NCBI GenBank assembly: GCA_026707735.1
Contig: JAPOWH010000014.1
Span: forward strand, 40,969 to 104,968
Origin: Gammaproteobacteria bacterium
GTDB lineage: Bacteria > Pseudomonadota > Gammaproteobacteria > Pseudomonadales > Azotimanducaceae
DNA: 64,000 nucleotides
Direction of reading: 5' to 3'
In this document: positions 18,048-25,943 of the stretch, piece after piece
How the letters are laid out: every line of letters begins with the position of its first letter
Position numbering within the stretch: position 1 is the stretch's first letter
The notes under the pieces: model-generated
What the model was told of the DNA's origin: nothing
What the model saw: the letters and a program-made list of their open reading frames with translations, nothing else
Databases searched by the model: none
Program-made: the position numbers and the translations under genes

Positions 18048-18989
18048 TTAGCGCCACGCCCACTGGGAAACCGAACCATCTGGAAGATGGTCGGGTATTG
18101 CGGCTTGAAACTTCCTTTTGCGTGCTTCGCGGTTACTTTCTCGGTCGAACAGAGCTAACACTCTCACTTCGATGGTTTGCCGAAGTGGAGCGTCGTCTGT
18201 GGTAGTTGGGTCATGCACAGCACCGTGATAGACCTGTCTCAAGCACGGATTCTCTTCTCGCGTGTCGTATTGCTTGAACACAAGCATTTCATTGGGCTTC
18301 ATTCTTGGAAAGTAGTACCACCGATGGTGTTCGTTATAGGCCAAACGAAGACTTACTAGGTGCTGCTGGACAGCGGATGCGCCTCCCCAAGCGTCAGCGG
18401 AGATAATGTCTTCGGTCTTGAGAGATGTCATGTCCAGCATCGCGAGCGGCATGACTTGAATGTCGTTCTCAAGGTCAATGCTTCGCCAAAGATTAAACAT
18501 GGCACAATGGCGACCGTCTACGATTTCGTCCCAGCGGTTTTCTGCATACGCGCTGATGTCAGAGTGCGTGCCTCCGTAATTTCCTGGACTTCCATTGGGA
18601 GTTGGTTTGCTGGCACGTGCATGTCCTTTGGGTAGATTTCCGTAGCCGTTCCGATATTGATGTTGTGTCACGTAGGTGTCGAAGCAACCCGTCAGATTTT
18701 TGACAACCTCGGAACACTCGGCATAGAAATCCGTCGTGGCGACTGACATGTTTAGAAAGTCCGTAACCTCTGTTTCCTGTGGAATCAATTGAAATCCTTG
18801 GACGTCAATTGATGCCGCAGGATCTAGGAGTCTGGCGTTGTGCACTCGAATCGGACGGTTTGAATACATCGTGCGCCGTTCTTCGTCGTTTTCGACTTCT
18901 TGAAAATCGGGCATACGCACATTCTTGTAGCGTGAATGAGCGAAATGTCCTTGCGCTTCTATGAATTCAAGCTCAGCCACTTCATGCAT
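18048..18989 (-). CDS. CmcJ/NvfI family oxidoreductase
   Basis: A 313-residue protein of the CmcJ/NvfI family, non-heme iron 2-oxoglutarate-type oxygenases whose members act in cephamycin and fungal meroterpenoid synthesis. Visible family features are THSDIS (iron-ligand HxD), CAMFNLWRSIDL, WYYFPRMKPNEMLVFKQYD and HGAVHDP followed by TIEVRVLALFD. It has no signal peptide and is probably cytoplasmic. It leads an operon with the hydrolase 6 bases downstream. No other biosynthetic genes are near, so it is more likely a catabolic or tailoring hydroxylase than part of an antibiotic cluster. Confidence 0.82.
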   Translation of the reverse strand: MHEVAELEFIEAQGHFAHSRYKNVRMPDFQEVENDEERRTMYSNRPIRVHNARLLDPAASIDVQGFQLIPQETEVTDFLNMSVATTDFYAECSEVVKNLTGCFDTYVTQHQYRNGYGNLPKGHARASKPTPNGSPGNYGGTHSDISAYAENRWDEIVDGRHCAMFNLWRSIDLENDIQVMPLAMLDMTSLKTEDIISADAWGGASAVQQHLVSLRLAYNEHHRWYYFPRMKPNEMLVFKQYDTREENPCLRQVYHGAVHDPTTTDDAPLRQTIEVRVLALFDRESNREARKRKFQAAIPDHLPDGSVSQWAWR

Positions 18990-19103
18990 CTCATTTGCTC
19001 CAACCAGACGTCGAAATCATACACAAATTCGGCATTCAATCTGGCAATTTTCGCTCCCGAGATTTATTGTTTCAGTATTGTTTAGCTACGAAACTTTGAG
19101 AAG

Positions 19104-19811
19104 TCAATTGACCAGTTGAGAAAGCACTCGGTCATAAAACTTGCACAGTCGCGAGTAGTCGATGCGGGGTTGCTTCCGACCAGTCAAATGACTTTCGAGA
19201 GCATCGAGAATCTCATGCCATCCTGCAGTGACACCTGGATTCCAAATCTTTGTTGCACCTCCAGGGAATTGCTGGACCGATTCAATCGTCATTCGATCGA
19301 CCACTGTAAGCAGCATGCGGCTAGTGTGGCCATCGGTGGATTCAATCGCGAATCGCCAGAATGAATCCTCGCCACTATCAAAACGTATTGCACTTTGTTG
19401 TGAGTATTCTCCAATATTGCCAGTCATGGATGGTTGGGAGCGAAACTCATAGCAAGCGCCTGCCTTTGGTTCAAAGCTGACGGGCAGTAGCCATGAACCG
19501 ATTTCGCAAGGACTCGAAATGGCGCTCCACAGTTGCTGTGCACTTACGTCAAATGCGCGCGAGATGCGAAACGTCGCAATGTCGTCGAAATGTCCCAATC
19601 GAGGTACGTAATCGACAAGTGCAGACCAACTGCTGAATCCGTACTCGCGTGCAAGCACATACTGTGCAGTTTGAAGACCTATGCGAGTGGTGTTGGCGTA
19701 ATACTCTTCAATACGACGTCGTGCATCGGGATCGTTCTGCCGCCATGCTCGCAGCAGAGACTTGGCTTGGTTGCGAAGGTTTTCAATGTTTGGAGTGTGG
19801 GTTGGACCCAT
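19104..19811 (-). CDS. SRPBCC (AHSA1-like) domain protein
   Basis: The N-terminal 60 residues (NIENLRNQAKSLLRAWRQND through REYGFSSWSALVDY) are a helical module often found with ankyrin or SRPBCC domains. The rest is an AHSA1/START-like domain: FRISRAFDVSAQQLWSAIS begins it and GWHEILDALESHL ends it. Such domains bind hydrophobic ligands. ATG at 19811 is chosen over an upstream in-frame start because AAGGAG lies seven bases before it. The gene appears monocistronic, and the ligand is unknown. Confidence 0.82.
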   Translation of the reverse strand: MGPTHTPNIENLRNQAKSLLRAWRQNDPDARRRIEEYYANTTRIGLQTAQYVLAREYGFSSWSALVDYVPRLGHFDDIATFRISRAFDVSAQQLWSAISSPCEIGSWLLPVSFEPKAGACYEFRSQPSMTGNIGEYSQQSAIRFDSGEDSFWRFAIESTDGHTSRMLLTVVDRMTIESVQQFPGGATKIWNPGVTAGWHEILDALESHLTGRKQPRIDYSRLCKFYDRVLSQLVN

Positions 19812-19948
19812 GATCAATCTCCTTGGTGGACGATATCCGCGAACCGACCGATTCAAGAAGATCAAATTTCGAAGGCGAATGGGCTTGGCCCTTCCCGCGG
19901 ATCGGGCACGTATCGCGTGACGTGCATTGTCATGTTACTACAGCAGCA

Positions 19949-20197
19949 CTAACCAAAAAGAGTCTCACGGACTTCTTTCTTTGGTTTGCGTAGAAAGTCA
20001 GCCACGTCCGACACCACTGCGTCAAGAGTACCTGTGTTCACGGTCCGATGCCGGGGAATCGTTACGCTATGTTGGGAATCCATGAGCCGAAATGTCAAGA
20101 TCATGTGACTCCCTTTACTTCGCTTGAGTTGATAGCCGTAATGTCGCTCGAGCAAGTCAGCGAATTTCTCGCCCGAAAGATCTCGTGGCAACTTCAA
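19949..20197 (-). CDS. hicA: HicA-family mRNA interferase toxin
   Basis: An 82-residue YcfA/HicA protein: GEKFADLLERHYGYQLKRSKGSH carries the catalytic-histidine motif (KGSH), followed by the strand HSVTIPRHRTVNTGTLDAVV. HicA is a small double-stranded-RNA-binding-fold RNase that cuts mRNA and is blocked by HicB. Its ATG overlaps the last bases of the HicB-like gene (ATGA), so the antitoxin is made first. This is the reverse of the classical hicA-hicB order. Confidence 0.88.
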   Translation of the reverse strand: MKLPRDLSGEKFADLLERHYGYQLKRSKGSHMILTFRLMDSQHSVTIPRHRTVNTGTLDAVVSDVADFLRKPKKEVRETLFG

Positions 20198-20448
20198 ACG
20201 GCGATAGACTCGTCCCTGACAAGGTGCAGTCGAATAATCTTCGGCACTGCTCCATCCTCAAAGTGGCAAAGGACCGCATCTCGAGTCATTTCCTTGAGAT
20301 CTTGCCAATCATCTCCTTGAGTAAAGATACTGTGCTCTAGCGCTCGGGCGTTGTAACCTCCTTCGACGGCTTCAGTGACTTCAAAGATGACCTCATCAGG
20401 CACTTGTTTCCTTTTCTTGTCGAATTGTCGATCCTTGGTCGTTGTCAC
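20194..20448 (-). CDS. HicB-like antitoxin
   Basis: An 84-residue partner of HicA with the HicB partial-RNase-H-like core: VIFEVTEAVEGGYNARALEHS, then GDDWQDLKEMTRDAVLCHFE. No C-terminal helix-turn-helix or ribbon-helix-helix DNA-binding domain follows, so autoregulation by this protein alone is not evident. This short type is often misnamed as a 2-oxoisovalerate dehydrogenase subunit. The gene precedes and overlaps hicA by 4 bases. The 480 bases upstream have no gene. Confidence 0.82.
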   Translation of the reverse strand: MTTTKDRQFDKKRKQVPDEVIFEVTEAVEGGYNARALEHSIFTQGDDWQDLKEMTRDAVLCHFEDGAVPKIIRLHLVRDESIAV

Positions 20449-20929
20449 CTGACTTCCTTCCCGTCCATATTTTCAAGTATTTCAGTGCTCGCCGTTGGGT
20501 CTTACCTTGCATCGGGCGAATGTTGGTTTGAGCTCATCAAGTCTAAGTATCTACCTATTAAACTTGATCGCGATGCAAATAGGACACTAAAGGGAACTTT
20601 TCAAACGTAATCACGAGTGAAGGCAACCAAGTATTGTGGAAATTCACGTGGGATTCATGGGTATACGTTCAAGTCAGATTGGTCCGAGAGCTTGGGCATG
20701 TCAATCGCTCCTACTGAGCTGTTATCCACTCGTAGGCTCTCAGGCACCACAATAGAGAAATGTCACGTTACCCATTGCAATATGTCAATACTCGATCAGG
20801 GCATTGACAAATTTTTATAAATTTGTACGCTAAGCTTGTTAGTACAAGAATCTACACCGCTACTATACGATGGATTGACCATCAGAAGGCATGAGCTAAC
20901 TGTACAAGGGTAGCATCTAGGTAAGAGCG
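20449..20929. other. divergent intergenic region, 481 bases
   Basis: This lies between the minus-strand hicB-hicA operon and the plus-strand regulator gene at 20930. It must hold both promoters. It contains the inverted repeat listed separately. No convincing gene was seen. Confidence 0.4.
20804..20831 (+). promoter_or_regulatory. putative promoter overlapped by a perfect inverted repeat
   Basis: TTGACA at 20804-20809 is a consensus -35 box. With a 16-base spacer the -10 would be TACGCT at 20826-20831, which is weak. An exact 8-base inverted repeat, ACAAATTT (20807-20814) and AAATTTGT (20819-20826) around TTAT, covers the spacer. A repressor bound there would block the promoter, so this may be an operator for the regulator gene 100 bases downstream, possibly autoregulatory. 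Confidence 0.4.
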
Positions 20930-22381
20930 ATGGAAGACAACGGGACAAATGGCACTCAAGAGCGCTCTCCCGACAATAGTGAGAAATCATGGCAGCAATC
21001 GCATGTCTCTTGGCTGACGGAAGCTGCCGAAGCCTCGCGCCCGCGTAGTGCAAGACGTCAAGCCGAGACGGGAGCGGATGAACTCGACCTGTTAGAGGAG
21101 TCACAGTTTCCCAGCCATAGTCAAAAGATGCATACGCTTTGGACTCAGCTCTCCCCCAATCAGCAGTCCGTTGCTAAAGCCCGCTTAGCTCGCAAATCCA
21201 AAACCGAGACGTTGGAAACGATTGGGGCACGCCTAGATCTGACAAGGGAGCGTGTCCGTCAAATCCAAGTTCGCATTATCCAGAAGATTGGCGAAGCCCT
21301 AGAGTCCGAAACCAACGAAATCCTTGCTGAACTGGCAGCTCAAACCGGAGACATGGTGAACGAGGACGAATTTCGTTCCATGCTCGAAGAGATTTTGGGC
21401 GGGTGCACAGAAGTCTGGGAAGTTGCCTATATGGCTTATTTGATTCAAGAGTCAGGCTATAAATTCAATCGAGGTATAAGAATTTCGCCTACTGCAGTGA
21501 AATTTCTCAATGCAGCAAAAGCCCAAGTTCCCGACTCAAAGGATGCGCGCATTGTAGATGTCGATCCCATTCGACAAATAGATCCAGATTATTGGTACAA
21601 GTATCGGACTTCAATAGTAAAGTGTCTGGGGCTCACCCTCCTGCCAAACGGTTCGGTTGCAACCCGCGACACGCTACCTGTGCGCGTATTGGACGCATTG
21701 AGCTACCTGGGAAGCCCGGCAACAAAAGAGGAGCTTGCGGAGCTCACCGGAATACCGGAAAAGACATTGCTGAGCCGACTGTGGTGCATTGATGAAATTG
21801 TCAAGGTTGCCAACAACCTTTGGACGCTCAAATCTCCCGGTCTCACAAAGTACGTTGGCGTTGTGGACATGATCGAGCAGATCTTGCAGGAGGAGGGTGG
21901 CGAATGCTCGACCGAGTACCTTCGAGAGGAAGTAAGAAAGCGCTGCAATGTTAAGCATTCCAGCGTAAACACTTTCTTGGCCACTTCGCAGTTCATCGTA
22001 AGAAACGGGAGAGCTCGCCTTCGCAAGGAAAACGAGATCGCGTTGAAGCCGTTGTGGCAGACCATTGATGGCAGATTGGCCAATGGATCGCCATATTGGA
22101 CTTTTGCAGTTCAGGAACGTCATCTAATGGGCAACTCCGTGACGGGATTTCCACCTGAACTTGCCCACGAGCTTGGAATTGAGCCCAACAGCTACGCTTG
22201 GGTACCGGTTACTCGCCCTGTGGGTTGTAGAGATCTCAAAGTCACTTGGCGCATGGCGTCTGCAAATGGCGTGCACATCGGCTATCTGCGGGATACATTC
22301 GAGGGTTTGAACTGCAGCGTTGGCCAAGTCTTGCGGCTGATTGTGCGACACCGACGCATCGAGATCCAGCGCCACGTCTGA
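20930..22381 (+). CDS. sigma-70 region-4-like DNA-binding protein with extra wHTH modules
   Basis: A 483-residue protein with a disordered, charged N-terminus (1-65). A helix-turn-helix unit closely resembling sigma-70 region 4 follows: LSPNQQSVAKARL, then ETLETIGARLDLTRERVRQIQ (93-113). There is no region 2, so it cannot act as a normal sigma factor. The middle (about 245-400) looks like two or more winged-helix units, such as ALSYLGSPATKEELAELTGI and ILQEEGGECSTEYLREEVRKR. The C-terminal 80 residues are unrecognised. Similar HTH-plus-wHTH architectures occur in defence- and phage-associated regulators. The function is inferred to be transcriptional control. Confidence 0.7.
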   Translation: MEDNGTNGTQERSPDNSEKSWQQSHVSWLTEAAEASRPRSARRQAETGADELDLLEESQFPSHSQKMHTLWTQLSPNQQSVAKARLARKSKTETLETIGARLDLTRERVRQIQVRIIQKIGEALESETNEILAELAAQTGDMVNEDEFRSMLEEILGGCTEVWEVAYMAYLIQESGYKFNRGIRISPTAVKFLNAAKAQVPDSKDARIVDVDPIRQIDPDYWYKYRTSIVKCLGLTLLPNGSVATRDTLPVRVLDALSYLGSPATKEELAELTGIPEKTLLSRLWCIDEIVKVANNLWTLKSPGLTKYVGVVDMIEQILQEEGGECSTEYLREEVRKRCNVKHSSVNTFLATSQFIVRNGRARLRKENEIALKPLWQTIDGRLANGSPYWTFAVQERHLMGNSVTGFPPELAHELGIEPNSYAWVPVTRPVGCRDLKVTWRMASANGVHIGYLRDTFEGLNCSVGQVLRLIVRHRRIEIQRHV

Positions 22382-22459
22382 ATTTCCATCTAGCTCATAT
22401 TCTGTCTTAGTAGCACTACAACAATAAAATCTTCGTCTCTTCTGTCCGATCTGATTTGA

Positions 22460-23425
22460 ATGGTCATTGACTCTCTTGGTCGTCGCTTCCAGAACTTGCG
22501 CGTCAGCTTGACGGCAGCATGCAACTATGCATGTACCTATTGCGTTCCAGATGGCAAGAAACTGCAGGCGCAAAGCGAAGAACTCGATGGCGGACAGATG
22601 GCCTATGCCGTGCAGCTGCTGGCCGATGCTGCGGGAATAACGCGCCTGCGAGTAACCGGCGGCGAACCCCTGATTTCACGCAAGTTTGACGAATTCCTGA
22701 GAAGCGTCTCAAAGCTAGGATTGGAGGACATTGCCGTTACAACCAATGGCCAATTCCTTGCTGCAAAGTTGCCTGTGATGAAGGAAACAGGACTGAAACG
22801 GATCAATGTAAGTCTAGATACTCTAGATGCAAGCAAGTTTAGATCCATTGCGCGTAGTGGCGACCTAGAAACCGTACTAGATGGAATTGAGCAGGCATGT
22901 GAGATGGGGCTGCGCGTGAAAATCAACATGGTTCCCATGAGATCCGCAAACATCGACCAAATCCTGCCGATGCTTGCATTTTGTTTGGAGAGAGGCATCG
23001 AACTGCGATTCATTGAACTCATGAACATGGGACACTTGAAGCACAATCAGATGTACGAGCAAGAATTCGTAGGAATGAAGTCTCTGCTGGAATTGATCGG
23101 ACAAGACTACGACGTTAAGCAGATCGAAGCGCCACATGATTCAACCTCATTGAGATTCGAGATTCCGCAACGAGGAAGGTTTGGAATTATCGCGAACGAG
23201 AGCGAACCGTTCTGTCGTACTTGCACGCGGCTTCGATTGTCGTCCAATGGCTGTCTGTATGGCTGCCTTTCCAGTTCGCGCAATCATTCAATTCGACATC
23301 TCCTAGATCGACCCTATCACTTGGCGATCAACGATCTTCAGGACATCTTGCGAAATGCGATGGCATCTAAACAGCGTTTGGCTTTCACTGGTGAGACGAC
23401 TGTGATGAAGTTTATCGGGGGATGA
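22460..23425 (+). CDS. moaA: GTP 3',8-cyclase (molybdenum cofactor biosynthesis)
   Basis: This radical-SAM enzyme converts GTP to 3',8-cyclo-GTP, the first step of molybdopterin synthesis. The N-terminal cluster motif is CNYACTYC (21-28). RVTGGEPL binds SAM. The second cluster is formed by the C-terminal FCRTCTRLRLSSNGCLYGCL with three cysteines in CxxC-x13-C spacing. It ends with the conserved Gly-Gly tail needed for activation. At 321 residues it has typical length. The DUF1285 gene overlaps its 3' end by 4 bases. Other moa genes are not in the window. Confidence 0.94.
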   Translation: MVIDSLGRRFQNLRVSLTAACNYACTYCVPDGKKLQAQSEELDGGQMAYAVQLLADAAGITRLRVTGGEPLISRKFDEFLRSVSKLGLEDIAVTTNGQFLAAKLPVMKETGLKRINVSLDTLDASKFRSIARSGDLETVLDGIEQACEMGLRVKINMVPMRSANIDQILPMLAFCLERGIELRFIELMNMGHLKHNQMYEQEFVGMKSLLELIGQDYDVKQIEAPHDSTSLRFEIPQRGRFGIIANESEPFCRTCTRLRLSSNGCLYGCLSSSRNHSIRHLLDRPYHLAINDLQDILRNAMASKQRLAFTGETTVMKFIGG

Positions 23426-23964
23426 ACAGGGCGTTCCGCGATTTGGAGGCGTTGATTGAAAGCTCGAGCCTCCCTCCCGTTGAATCTTGGAGTCCGAGCA
23501 AAATTGGTCAAATCGACATTCGCATTAGATCTGATGGAGTGTGGTTGCACGAAGGACGTGAGTTTTCGCGCAACTCCATACCCAAACTGTTTGCAACGGT
23601 GTTGGTCCGTGAGCAGGACAGGTATTACCTCAAGACGCCACAGGAAAAGCTTCGGATTCAGGTTGACGATGTGCCTTTTGTAGTTGTCGATTTCGAAGCA
23701 GAAGGAAGTGGTTCACACCAAAAGGTCATTGTTAGTACAAACTTCGATGAGCATGTCTACATTGACCATGAGCACCACATATACACGACTGAATTTCAGG
23801 GCGAGAAAAGACCGTATGTCCACATACGATCCGGGTTGAAAGCAGCAGTTTCGAGGAGTGTCTACTATCGTCTAGCAAATGATCTTGTGGTCGCCAACGG
23901 ACGCGATGAGCTTGTGCTATGGAGTTGTGGAGTGGAATTCGTACTTGCACGAGGGGTCGCGTAA
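23422..23964 (+). CDS. DUF1285 family protein
   Basis: A 180-residue protein of the DUF1285 family. Conserved blocks include IDIRIRSDGVWLHEGREFSR near the N-terminus and RPYVHIRSGLKAAVSRSVYYRLAN in the C-terminal part. The ATG overlaps the end of moaA (ATGA), indicating translational coupling. Members are known in proteobacteria but no function is established. The link with moaA here hints at a shared operon rather than a proven role in cofactor synthesis. Confidence 0.87.
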   Translation: MNRAFRDLEALIESSSLPPVESWSPSKIGQIDIRIRSDGVWLHEGREFSRNSIPKLFATVLVREQDRYYLKTPQEKLRIQVDDVPFVVVDFEAEGSGSHQKVIVSTNFDEHVYIDHEHHIYTTEFQGEKRPYVHIRSGLKAAVSRSVYYRLANDLVVANGRDELVLWSCGVEFVLARGVA

Positions 23965-24092
23965 ACCGATGCGAAATTTTGGGAAATTGGCTAATCGGAC
24001 TGATCCAAGACCCAAGTACTACTGGCAAATGACTGTCTTTTTCTAAATCACTAGTCCATATCATTAGAGAAATGGAATAGGCTCGATTGTCT

Positions 24093-24884
24093 ATGGCTGT
24101 CAAGAAAAGACGGACGATTTCACACGTTGTCGATGAGCTGTTTGGGCAGCTGAAGGAAGTCGAGAAAACGAGGAATCACGATCGCTCAGCCAAATTCACT
24201 ATCAGAGAAAAGCCTCTCGCACACTACGTAATCAACCATCACGGAGATGGTAGGGTGGCTCTTTGGCTGAAGGTGCCGCCTGCACTACAAGAAACCTTGT
24301 TAGAGATGGGCGACAGTATGTTCTTTCTGCCACCTTACTTAGGGAAACAAGGATGGCTAGGAATCGCACTCTCAATGTCCACAAAGTGGGAAGAGGTATT
24401 TGCGATCGTGCTCGTAGCCTATGAGTATGTTTCGGGGAAATCCCGCATCAGCGACACGGAATTGGCAATAGAACCGCCGACCGATGCATTGGATGCAGCC
24501 GAGATTGATCCGTTCGACGCTTCAGAGATGCAGAACGTACTGAGAAGACTTCGGGCATTCTTGGACCAATTTCCAGACGTTCACGAGACGACACATTTTG
24601 GAAGACCGGTTTTCAAAACCGGAAAGAAGACATTTCTTTGGACAGGGTTTCTCAATGAATTGCCATGTGTTGAAGTTTGGGTTGGAAGAGACGCTCAGTC
24701 CCAATACATCGCCAATCCTAGGTTTGCAGTACCAAAGTACAGCGGACACAATGGCTGGATACTCTTCCAATCTGATTTTGCCGAAAACGATGATTTGGTT
24801 AGAAAGTTGATCATGGAAAGCTTTCGACACTTCGCACGAAAGAGAACCTTGAAGAAGCTCGATGCTATGAGTTCGACAATCTAG
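24093..24884 (+). CDS. double MmcQ/YjbR-like protein
   Basis: A protein of about 263 residues with two copies of the MmcQ/YjbR (DUF419) fold. The first copy runs from about 35 to 115 (YVINHHGDGRVALWLKVPPALQ to WEEVFAIVLVAYEYV). The second runs from about 145 to 260, with FPDVHETTHFGRPVFKTGKK and FLWTGF, then FARKRTLKKLD. Single-domain members are about 115 residues and are called DNA-binding on structural grounds. A TTG at 24087 is possible; ATG at 24093 is simpler. It stands alone on the plus strand. Confidence 0.75.
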   Translation: MAVKKRRTISHVVDELFGQLKEVEKTRNHDRSAKFTIREKPLAHYVINHHGDGRVALWLKVPPALQETLLEMGDSMFFLPPYLGKQGWLGIALSMSTKWEEVFAIVLVAYEYVSGKSRISDTELAIEPPTDALDAAEIDPFDASEMQNVLRRLRAFLDQFPDVHETTHFGRPVFKTGKKTFLWTGFLNELPCVEVWVGRDAQSQYIANPRFAVPKYSGHNGWILFQSDFAENDDLVRKLIMESFRHFARKRTLKKLDAMSSTI

Positions 24885-24991
24885 CCTTGGCAATGTTTTC
24901 GCATTAACTAAATAGTTTAAGTTCACGCTTTAAGTGTTTGATATGCATTAGCTTATTGCAAGAAATGAACTAGTCATGTGAGACGACGAAT

Positions 24992-25906
24992 TTGACGCGA
25001 GCTGCACCCCAGGAGAGTGGAAAGATCAACGGCTCCAAAATCTCCAAAAACGAGATTGACTTTTTCAAGACAAACGGATTTCTTGTCAAGAAAAAATTGC
25101 TCAGCACTCCTCGCGTTTTGGACGCACTGAATCGCTCCTGGAACTACCTACTCGAAAACATCCCGTTGAAGCCCGGTGAGAAGCTAAGGCGCGAAGACAG
25201 TAAAACGTGGGTCAGCCCCAAGTGGAAATCGCTTCCTCCTGCAGCCACGACAGGTTTCTATCAGGGACGGCAGCCGATCGTGTACCAAGGTCCAACCGTG
25301 AAACTGCATGAACTTGGAAGCGCCAAATTTCTTGTCGATCTGCTCCCAAACTGTCGAGAGGTCCGATCGATTGCAGAGTGCTTGTTAGGTACGCCGCTAC
25401 GGACTAGCCGCCGTACCAGAGGCGTCTACGCCAACTTCCCAAGCGAACCGTATAGAGAAAAACTTGGACCTCATTCCGATCAGGTTTGCCAGCAGCTGAA
25501 TGTGTGCACGTATTTGGATGATGTTCCCCCGCGAAACGGAGGATTCACTGTTTATCCAGGAAGTCATCGAGTCATGCATCATGCGCACAAGTACGAAGCC
25601 AACTGGTCGCCTGTGGAAGAGTTTGGAAATCACGTACGTGTTGTCGTGAGGGAGATCGAGCCCTACGAGTTTGTCGGAGAAGCCGGAGACGTCATTTTTT
25701 GGCACGGGAGGTTGATTCATTCAGCCGGCATCCACACTGGAGATAGGATCCGATGGGCGGTCTTTGCTGATTTCTCGCACGACAGAACAACATTGTCTGA
25801 GAAAGAACACCGCCAACTGGGTCAATATGAATGGTATAAGGACACTCAGCTATTCAAAAACGACCTGCCCGTCACTCAGGACATGTGGCGATCCTGGAAT
25901 GTCTGA
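24992..25906 (+). CDS. phytanoyl-CoA dioxygenase (PhyH) family protein
   Basis: A 304-residue Fe(II)/2-oxoglutarate oxygenase. The metal triad is visible as H161 and D163 in GPHSDQ and a distal histidine in RLIHSAG (about 243), with R253 nearby as the likely 2-oxoglutarate anchor. NEIDFFKTNGFLV is the usual N-terminal start of PhyH proteins. TTG at 24992 is the start used here; it is not certain. It is a single-gene unit, convergent with the ETF-QO gene. The PhyH family is functionally very broad, so the substrate cannot be named. Confidence 0.85.
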   Translation: MTRAAPQESGKINGSKISKNEIDFFKTNGFLVKKKLLSTPRVLDALNRSWNYLLENIPLKPGEKLRREDSKTWVSPKWKSLPPAATTGFYQGRQPIVYQGPTVKLHELGSAKFLVDLLPNCREVRSIAECLLGTPLRTSRRTRGVYANFPSEPYREKLGPHSDQVCQQLNVCTYLDDVPPRNGGFTVYPGSHRVMHHAHKYEANWSPVEEFGNHVRVVVREIEPYEFVGEAGDVIFWHGRLIHSAGIHTGDRIRWAVFADFSHDRTTLSEKEHRQLGQYEWYKDTQLFKNDLPVTQDMWRSWNV

Positions 25907-25943
25907 GGTATTCCCCTAGTTTTTTAGAGTCTTTCTTCAGAAT

